Shown here: piece by piece, positions 57,044 through 64,000 of the stretch
How positions within the stretch are numbered: the stretch's first letter is position 1
Layout of the letters: each line of letters begins with the position of its first letter
Origin: Cerioporus squamosus
Lineage: Eukaryota > Basidiomycota > Agaricomycetes > Polyporales > Polyporaceae
Length of the DNA stretch: 64,000 bases
Assembly: GCA_022592435.1 (NCBI GenBank)
Contig: JABYQS010000129.1
Location: forward strand, 1-64,000
Direction of reading: 5' to 3'
Made by a program: the position numbers and the translations under genes
The notes under the pieces: generated by a model
Seen by the model: only the letters and a program-made list of their open reading frames with translations
Database searches by the model: none
What the model was told of the DNA's origin: nothing

Positions 57044-59104
57044 ATGATTGAGTCGTCGTCCTTGGTCGAGGAAATCAGCCTCAACGAGCGCATTGCAAGA
57101 CAGCACGCGGCTCTCCTCTCTTTCCCAGAAGAGTTATGTCCGGCATCACGACCACCTTCTCCGACGTCGGAGGAGCGAATCTTGGATCTGAAGACGCGTA
57201 TCACGACGGCAGTGAATACGGCCGGGGGAGACCCGACGAATCCGAAGTGGGGTTACGTCTCGCGGATGGTTCAACTTGGCTGTACGAGCCGCAAGTACGT
57301 CGGTGTGGCTCCGGGCGTGAAGATGGGGGATGGGGGAAAGGTCAGTGTGGGTCAGGGTTTTAAGTGGGAGATGCCGGAGACGGAGGAAGAGTGGGCAGCG
57401 TACGAGCAGAGGTGGGAGGCAGCTGCGGCAGAGGAGAGGAGGAAGAGCGAAGCCAAGGTTGCGGCCAAGTCATCCCGGACGAGCAAGTACTTCAAGGTTC
57501 ATGCCGCCGAGGAACCAGCAATCGGGTCCCGCCCCCGTGCTACGAGCAGCAAGGCAGAGGTGATACGAGAGAAGGTCGAACGCTGGCAGGCGCAGGTTCC
57601 TGTGGACGCTGCTCCGGACGTGCCAATGTCGCAAGGAGTAGCAGATATACTGCCATTGCCGAAAGCTGACAAGGGCAAGGCCAAGGAACGTGTCCCACAG
57701 GCTGAGAAGGAACAAGCCTCTCTAGGGTTCCGCGTGGTGAAGCGTGCAAGTGTCACGTCTGCGAAAGGGGGTAGCAGCGGGTCCTCGAAACCGAGAGTGT
57801 CTCCGGCAGGTCGCGCTCCTACTCCTCCTAGCGACAACCCCTCTCCATCTTTTCCGGACATACCTCAGGACCCCATAACAGTCGAGCCCATGGAGCGGCC
57901 ATCTGCGCCCGAACCCCCTCCTGTTACCAAGATTACAGAGCTTCCTGAGATGGTGCGTGGTTCGCTTCCTAAAATGTATCATCATTAATATATCGTACAG
58001 TCGTTCCTTCCGCCGTCCTTCCCGTCTCAGTTGCAGACGTCCACACCACCCCTAAATGATCGTCGGCAGAAACCACCACCAATAGCACCATGTTCGCCAC
58101 CTCCATCTTCCCCGTCACGACTCTCGGTGCAATCATTCGACCCCTCCCGACCCCAGCGTCACGCCCCGCAGCAACCGTCCTCGAGCGTGCCTGCGGTCTC
58201 GCCCGTGCGTAGACCCTCCAAACGTGCCCGCACGCCAAATGCGAGTCCGCAGGATATCCGCATGGACACTCCGCAGTCTCGTTCGCCGCGCCTGAAGAGC
58301 CCTCTGAGCAAGAAAGCGCGCGTCGTTCCGGAACAGGGACCGGCCTCGAGCGGTCCTGCACCTGTACCGCCCTCGACGCCCCCGCCATCGTCTCCTCCCG
58401 CGCGCCCCGTTACGCCCGTGTCTAGGGGGAAAGGCTTGGGTAATGCGAAGGGCCTTCCGGTGCCCAGCACCCCGGATCCGCATCCCCTACCCACCTTAAC
58501 GGAGCTGCTGGCGTCCTCCCGGCGCTCCAGGACGCGTCCACGCCCTCCGTCACGGAAGAACACCCCTCACAGGAGGGCGGGCTCGCGTACCTCCGATATG
58601 GTCTCGGAGCACGAGCTGGAACTTCCCGTGGTGGCGGAGGGCGCAGACGAAGACGAGCACACGCCCGAGCCGTCTCCCGCGAAAACGTACTTTTCATCGC
58701 CTGCGTCGGGCTCGTCGGATTCCCCAGGCTCGGTTGTGCAGCGTGCACGCTCTCCAGTGTCCCCCTTGTTCACCCAGCACCCGAGTGCATTCGTGCCGAA
58801 GTTCGTGTCCACCCAGCAGCCGGGCGGACGGGACGACCCGTTCGCTGGCGGGTTCGCGCAGACGCAGGCTAGCATGATGCGCGGGAGCAGCGGGTTCTTC
58901 GGGATGGGCTACAGCTCACAGTTCGACGTCGAGGGGCACGTCGAGCAGGTGAGCGAGCTGCTCGAGCGGGACGTCGATTTCAACGGGTGGATCCGCGACC
59001 TAGACAGCGAGGGCGAGGGCGAGGGCGAGGATCATGATGTCGACATGCCGGCGGCCCCGTCGCAGAGTCAGGAGACCGGTGCGATTGGCGTCGGGGGATA
59101 CTAA
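57044..59104 (+). CDS. hypothetical disordered protein, 670 residues
   Basis: Two exons (57044-57952 and 58001-59104) are separated by a 48-nt intron (GTGCGT...TACAG) and join in frame. The N-terminal 130 residues look folded: ERIARQHAALLSFPEELCP, RILDLKTRITTAVN, WGYVSRMVQLGCTSRKYVG and FKWEMPETEEEWAAYEQRWE. The rest is Pro/Ser/Lys-rich and probably disordered, with basic clusters (RRPSKRARTPN, LKSPLSKKAR) that could be nuclear localisation signals. A conserved-looking C-terminal piece reads SSGFFGMGYSSQFDVEGHV, VSELLERDVDFNGWIRDLD, and is followed by a Gly-Glu repeat and an acidic end. No family recognised; a nuclear role is inference only. Confidence 0.8.
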
Positions 59105-62100
59105 AGGCGCAGGAGCAGGAGCAGGCACCGTGCGTAACACTGTTGAGTGGGACGCTGTGCTTACAGAGTTTTTGCATAATTTAGCTTATGTTGTATGAAC
59201 CCCGTTGGGACGGTCGTAAGACCACAGCTATACCATGACCGTTCGCTAAGAATATCGAGATGTGTGGCCATCAGCTTTTGGATCAGCAGCGGTGAGTCGT
59301 CTCACAAGCATAAAGTCGTATGCTCAGGTACGTCCACCACCGCTGCATGATGTCAGACTGCGTCGCGGGGTGGGAGCGTTCATTCAGAAGTGGGCGGCAA
59401 TCCCGCCACACTTGCTTCAGGACTTCGAATTGGAGGCACCAGTGCTGTGCTCCGGTACGCCCACACAATGCTTAGCAAACTGTCCGCGAACTGCGTTTGG
59501 ACACTTCTGATGGATTGCTCGCTCGCAGAGATAGAGTTCTCCGAGCGCAGGATGGCTGAAGCATAGCAGCGTTCGATTACCGAGGTGGGCTTCGTGAAAC
59601 AACGGGAAGTCACCGCTGAGCAGACAGCTTCCAGGACATGGGAGAGCGCAAGGACACGCACTTCGCGGTGAGTCAGGACGGTTGTGACTATCGGGATGGG
59701 CAGCTTGACTGACAGACGCAACATAGAGATACCGCGCAGCAAGTTGCGATACTGGTTCGCCGGCAAGCATTTGGCCGACCTGCGCCTTCTCCCCTCAACG
59801 CCACCACGCAGTCCGAACGAGTCTCACACCACGCAGCGAATCCCCTGGTCTCTCCATGAATATTAGGCGTATGTCACACGGGCGCGAGGGATGTTCCGCC
59901 CGCGCTGTCGCAGGTGAAGTCGAGCGCACCCACACTGTAGCTTAAGCTTTGATTTTGATAATCCGTCAATCTAGAGCATACGCATCCCGCCGGCAGCGGC
60001 TTGCACCTCCCAAAACGCACCCCGCCCCGCAGTTGCGTGCGCATCTCACCGCCGCCGTGTCGTGGGACCCATATCCCGATCTTCCGGTCGGTCCGCAGCC
60101 GCAGGCAAGCAAGCAACAGGTCCTGTTTGTACAATACATGCAGACCGACCTCCCCGAAGTCGTGGTTGAAGCTATGACGAATGGTACTTGCCGGATGCGC
60201 GCAAACGTCCGCCCAGAATCGGCTTTCAACTTGCTAGCCGGAGAAGCCCGGTCGTGACGCTCTTCCGAGATTTGCGTCCGATGGCATGGGCGCAGCTCTC
60301 CGTATTCGGCCTGTGTGGGCTCAGGGTGGTCTGTGCGGGAACGGTACGTGCCGGAGGGTGTCTGTGCGCTCTGTAACCCCCTGATTTTGTTAGCTATGCT
60401 TTGCCACGTGGGTGTACATACATTCACAACCGACCTCCCGCCTCCGCCGCCGTCGCTCTGACTACTTCCGACGTTGCGGAGGAGTCTGCTAACCCCTGTG
60501 GTTGACCAGGTCCGCGTCCGTTAGAGCAGCGGAGCGTAAGGTGGGGACCTCGGGCTAGGCCAAGCGCCCGTAGGAACTGGAGAGACTCAATGCTCATTGA
60601 ATTGAAGAGTCATGTAGCACTACGATGACGTACGCAGAAACGCAGATATGTGGTGCTTACGACTAGAGTGTCGTGTCACCTTCCGAGAGACCGCGCGACG
60701 TCTCGCCAGTGGAAGCTTGCAGAACTCGCAAGACGTGCATCCGAAAGCTGTCCGGCGCAACACAGCCGATTCCTAGGGATTAATACGCTTTGGATGGTGC
60801 AGGGTATCTGTTCTCAGCTCGCTCAAAGGATGGTGGAGCGCAGTGCAGGAGATTGCATGGAAAGTTAGGTAACCGCTGAGTAGTATACGTGAGTTTTTCA
60901 AGCATAACTAGAGCGAAGCTTTCGTCCGCCACCGATCTTGTGATACCAAGATAGTCCTGTCAGACGGCCCATAAGTGGTTTTAGCGGTGGAAGGACGACG
61001 TAACAGCGACCACACTAACCTGCATCACTGTGGGCGGTCTCACCGACGACATCGCTGGCTCGCCTCGATCTGATCGTTGACAGAAGCTCGTTGACAGCTT
61101 CAAGCTTCGCACGGTTTCCTTCATGGTGTGAATGTCCAACGTTTGACATAGTGGATCGGAATAAGAACGTGCCTGGCAGCCCAACAGTAGTCGCTTAGTC
61201 TTCGTGGGCGAGCAGCGAAGCGCGACGGCGGAACTTGCGATATACCTCAACCGAAGGTTACCCGTTTCCTTGGCTTCGCAGACTCCTTGTCCGGGGGTCT
61301 CTCTCCCGACTCTGTTTGAGTACCATTCGCCGATTCGGTTTGACGGCTTTGACCGGGAGCCATGCGAGCCTTCTTGCGCTCTTTGGCTTTCTCCCTTTTG
61401 GCCCGCGCAGCCTGCGCAGCTACTGCGGCTTTCGCGCGCTCCTGCCAGGAGATACCATGGTGAGCATCAGCCAATCGAGCGGCCTGTCTATCATATGGGG
61501 TATCAAACACCTACCAGTCGACCTCTTGATTTCGATGAAGACGGGCGCTGATGGTCTGGAATCGCCCCGGCGGATGCCTGTCCGAGACAATCATGAGCCG
61601 CTACTGCTGAGGCCGGCGCACATGCACGCCCACCTTCGAGTGGTGCATCTTGATTTTTGTCTGGGCCTTTTCTTCCACGACGTCCGAAACGCTTCTGGCG
61701 AGGTCTATGGCAGCATCCTATCAGGGGAACCGTGTGCGTCAGGTGCGTCTCCGGGAACACTGGCTGCAGGTTCGCCCAACCTTGTTGTCCACAAACACCT
61801 TTTTCTTGGATTGCCTGGCCATTCGCAGGGTCGATCCGAGCAGTGCTGCTACGTGCCTCAGATCGCAGGACCGGGTATGGACATCGTTGTCCTCTCGAGG
61901 TCGGAGCAGCGCAGCGGGAAAGCAAACCTGTGTGTGGCTGTACGCCTTTACCCACGGCCCACGTGGGCAATGCCTCCGGACATGGGCAGACGCCCGGGCT
62001 GTTTCTCTGCTACGCCAACGTCTGTGCGCGCGGGGTTACCTCACGCCAGTGCTCCCAAGCTTATCTTATGCATCAGATCTCCGTGCACCTCATATCCGTT

Positions 62101-62675
62101 GACTAAAGTCTGACGAGGAATACCCGTGCGTCACCGCCGCGGTTGGTTGGTAAGTGAAACGGCGCGTCCATCTCCGAACGGTCTCACTCAATCGAGAGCA
62201 GAAGAAGTACCAGACCCACACCGTGCGCGGATTGACAAGATGTGATCGGACTTCGGCTGTATCAACTTGTCCTCGCAAAACGCCCGCCGAAGTGCTATTC
62301 CACGGGGTCTCCAGTGCTAAAAGGGGCGCCGACAGCGGCGGAATACTATGTGGCCACCGTCGAATGCTCGTCTCGCTTCCCCCATGCGCAGACCCCTGTT
62401 GGAACCCAACATCATCAGATTTTCATCATCTCTCCATCTCTACCGAATGTGTGCGAGCGTGGATGGGCCCTCGGAACACGCACCACCGAACATACTGATG
62501 AACATCCTGCCATCTCCTCTTCGCTGGACGCCTTCGTGTGACCAGTGCCCATACTCCTAAGAGTCTCATGGCGTCTTCATAGTGTATAAAGACGGTGGGC
62601 CACTGGATGGACCCACAACCTCATCCCCCCAGCGAGTCAGATCTCTCACCTCCCTCCTCAATCACAACCTCAACA
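59105..62675. other. 3.6-kb gene-poor stretch
   Basis: No gene is convincing. A minus-strand frame at 61247-61510 is strongly biased (Ala/Lys/Arg-rich helix, ending KPRKRVTFG) and could be the end of a transposon Gag-like or unknown basic protein, but upstream frames carry stops. A plus-strand frame at 61235-62113 lies over it and is probably its shadow. A frame at 59949-60257 (plus) is unassigned. Confidence 0.35.
62585..62590 (+). promoter_or_regulatory. TATA box of the 76-residue Cys-rich gene
   Basis: TATAAA 86 bp upstream of the ATG, followed by a CAACCTCAACA-type leader typical of efficiently translated fungal mRNAs. Confidence 0.6.
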
Positions 62676-63185
62676 ATGTGCTACCTTCGCCAGTAAGTCC
62701 CGATTGCCCATCCTGCCTTCGGATATGCACTAACCGTCCTTCTCCAGAGTCTGTTACGTCTACGAGAGCTGTGGCCATGTGTACCCCATGGTATGTGACC
62801 TACCCACCGCTCCAATGACATTGTCTGACGTCTCCTCAGCCCGACCAACAGGTACTTCACGCCAGGTGCCTGGATGTTACCCCCGACTGAGAGCGTTCCT
62901 GTGCAGATTGCATGTGACAGCCCACGCTGCAAGTTCAGTCCAATGCACCCGAAGAGCTGTCACGGCGCGAGCTGCAAACAGACGTGCAAGCAGTAGTGAG
63001 TCTACTTCCCCGCTGGATCTCGAACTTCTGCTGATCCCGATCCGTTGATCTCCAGCCGCGGACACCCGCAGCAATACTGTGAGTATCAGGGAATCCGAGA
63101 TACTGGCACTTCTTCTAAACTTTCATCGCTTCTGCTAGCTCCGCAAATCGCTGGCTTCTGCCCGGGTTGCGCGAAGTCCCGCTGA
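62676..63185 (+). CDS. Cys/His-rich small protein, 76 residues, six exons
   Basis: Six very small exons join in frame: 62676-62692, 62748-62790, 62840-62851 (12 nt), 62907-62995, 63056-63078 and 63139-63185. The product starts MCYLRQVCYVYESCGHVYPM and continues PDQQIACDSPRCKFSPMHP, KSCHGASCKQTCKQYRGHP and PQIAGFCPGCAKSR. Eleven cysteines and several histidines in CxxC and CGH arrangements suggest a zinc-binding fold. It resembles short Cys-rich proteins I know from many agaricomycetes, often starting MCYY/MCYL and holding CGH, but I cannot name a function. There is no signal peptide, so it is probably intracellular. All five introns have GT...AG ends and lengths of 49-60 nt. The consistent frame makes chance unlikely. 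Confidence 0.8.
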
Positions 63186-64000
63186 GCTGGACTCGACTCC
63201 CTACTAGATTAGCAATCCGCCCATACGGACGCTTCTTGACTTGTACCAACGACATGTCTCTATCGTATCCTCTCTTAATCACAATATTGCACTACCATCG
63301 AATAGCGTCCAGAGCTCTCGCAAGCAAGAACTATGGGAGCCCTTTGCACGATCCCTGGCCCATCGGACCAAGTTTTCCATCTGTCAACGAAGGCAGCTGG
63401 GTGCTCATCGGACTGTCCGAGACCGCCGCGATTCCCTTCCGCTGTCGTAGAACCCGATGTGGTACCTTCTCAAAATGCTGTGGTCATGGATTAATGGCCC
63501 GAAGGACAGTTAGTGGCCCTCGGCGTTCGCGTGCCTCCAATGATCACCGTAGTGACCGAGGCTGACCCCTATAACTGTGATTCGCATCAAGCTGTCCACC
63601 ACCCACGGCGTTCTATGGCCTCTATCGAGGACAATGTGTCCCTGGTGATCTCGGAGGAAGCGGATCCTCTGCACCGTGCGCTTCTCCGACCTCCGTTCTC
63701 AAGCGGTGCCGATCTCGAAATCAAGAAGCCTGTCTGGCTTCACGAGCCTGTGCCTATTGAGTAATTGTGGCCTGAGAGCGTACGCACTCTCCTGGCGATC
63801 ATCGTCTTCTTTCGCGCCGTAGCACGTGGCTCTCGGACTCTGACATACCAGAATGCCCCACGGCTCAAGCCTCAGACGGCCCAAGCAAATGCGGCTTGCC
63901 TTGAATCCCGAAGCATAGGTTCGTCATTGCTTCACGGACGACTCTCACTTGCTTCGAGCATCGGCGAGGAGGACATGCACGCATCGGATTCCTGCACCGC
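63186..64000. other. right edge, no assigned gene
   Basis: Short plus-strand frames at 63167-63565 and 63513-63764 (the latter containing ASIEDNVSLVISEEADP) look mildly protein-like. They could belong to a gene cut by the window edge, but no family or splice structure was found. Confidence 0.3.

Noticed and set aside
61235..62113. 292-codon plus-strand frame
   Set aside because: Composition resembles an antisense shadow of the Ala/Lys-rich minus-strand frame at 61247-61510; no domain seen.

Overview
The window reads as nuclear DNA of an agaricomycete fungus, most likely a wood-decay polypore (Polyporales). Nothing contradicts this. The evidence is GC-rich, intron-dense genes with introns of about 50-65 nt (GTRNGT...YAG), a class I hydrophobin, basidiomycete-restricted families (DUF6698, DUF6534 membrane protein), a Plavaka-type transposase and a copia retrotransposon. 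No bacterial signals, rRNA, CRISPR array or convincing tRNA gene were seen. Exon limits below were worked out by hand from frame continuity, splice sites and family motifs, so single junctions may be off.

Layout. (1) 1-5 kb: one intact NAD(P)-dependent reductase gene (1726-2923, minus) and two non-autonomous inverted-repeat elements. One of these is a 411-bp hAT-like MITE with a perfect 8-bp target duplication. (2) 5-15 kb: a full-length copia element (5907-12451, minus) with two 600-bp LTRs differing at only 4 sites. It lies between two unrelated broken genes: the 3' part of a MYND-finger gene on the left, and a degenerate cystathionine gamma-synthase pseudogene on the right. There is no target-site duplication, so this looks like a rearrangement junction. 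(3) 15.6-22.3 kb: a Plavaka transposase gene (minus, with an apparent frameshift) head-to-head with an intact DUF6698 gene (plus). They share a 222-bp promoter that contains two abutting ACGCGT boxes. (4) 22.3-30.3 kb: mostly gene-poor, with two more inverted-repeat elements (248 bp and an AT-rich 923 bp), a G20 tract and one unknown 258-residue gene. (5) 30-45.8 kb: ordinary genes, namely a mitochondrial PP2C phosphatase (PDH-phosphatase-like), a DUF6534 multi-pass membrane protein, an AGC-like protein kinase, a class I hydrophobin, a 71-residue protein and an MFS transporter. (6) 46-50.2 kb: two tandem copies of a putative cyclase (PF04199) gene. (7) 50.9-59.1 kb: the splicing kinase Prp4 and shugoshin, divergently transcribed, then a 670-residue disordered protein of unknown role. 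(8) 59.1-64 kb: gene-poor, apart from a six-exon gene for a 76-residue Cys/His-rich protein near the end.

The genes do not form a metabolic cluster. The left 30 kb is a transposon-rich, rearranged region. From 30 to 59 kb the window is housekeeping and surface genes at normal fungal density. The most unusual items are the Plavaka/DUF6698 divergent pair, the copia element at a two-gene breakpoint, the AT-rich 923-bp element and the tiny Cys-rich gene with a 12-nt exon.
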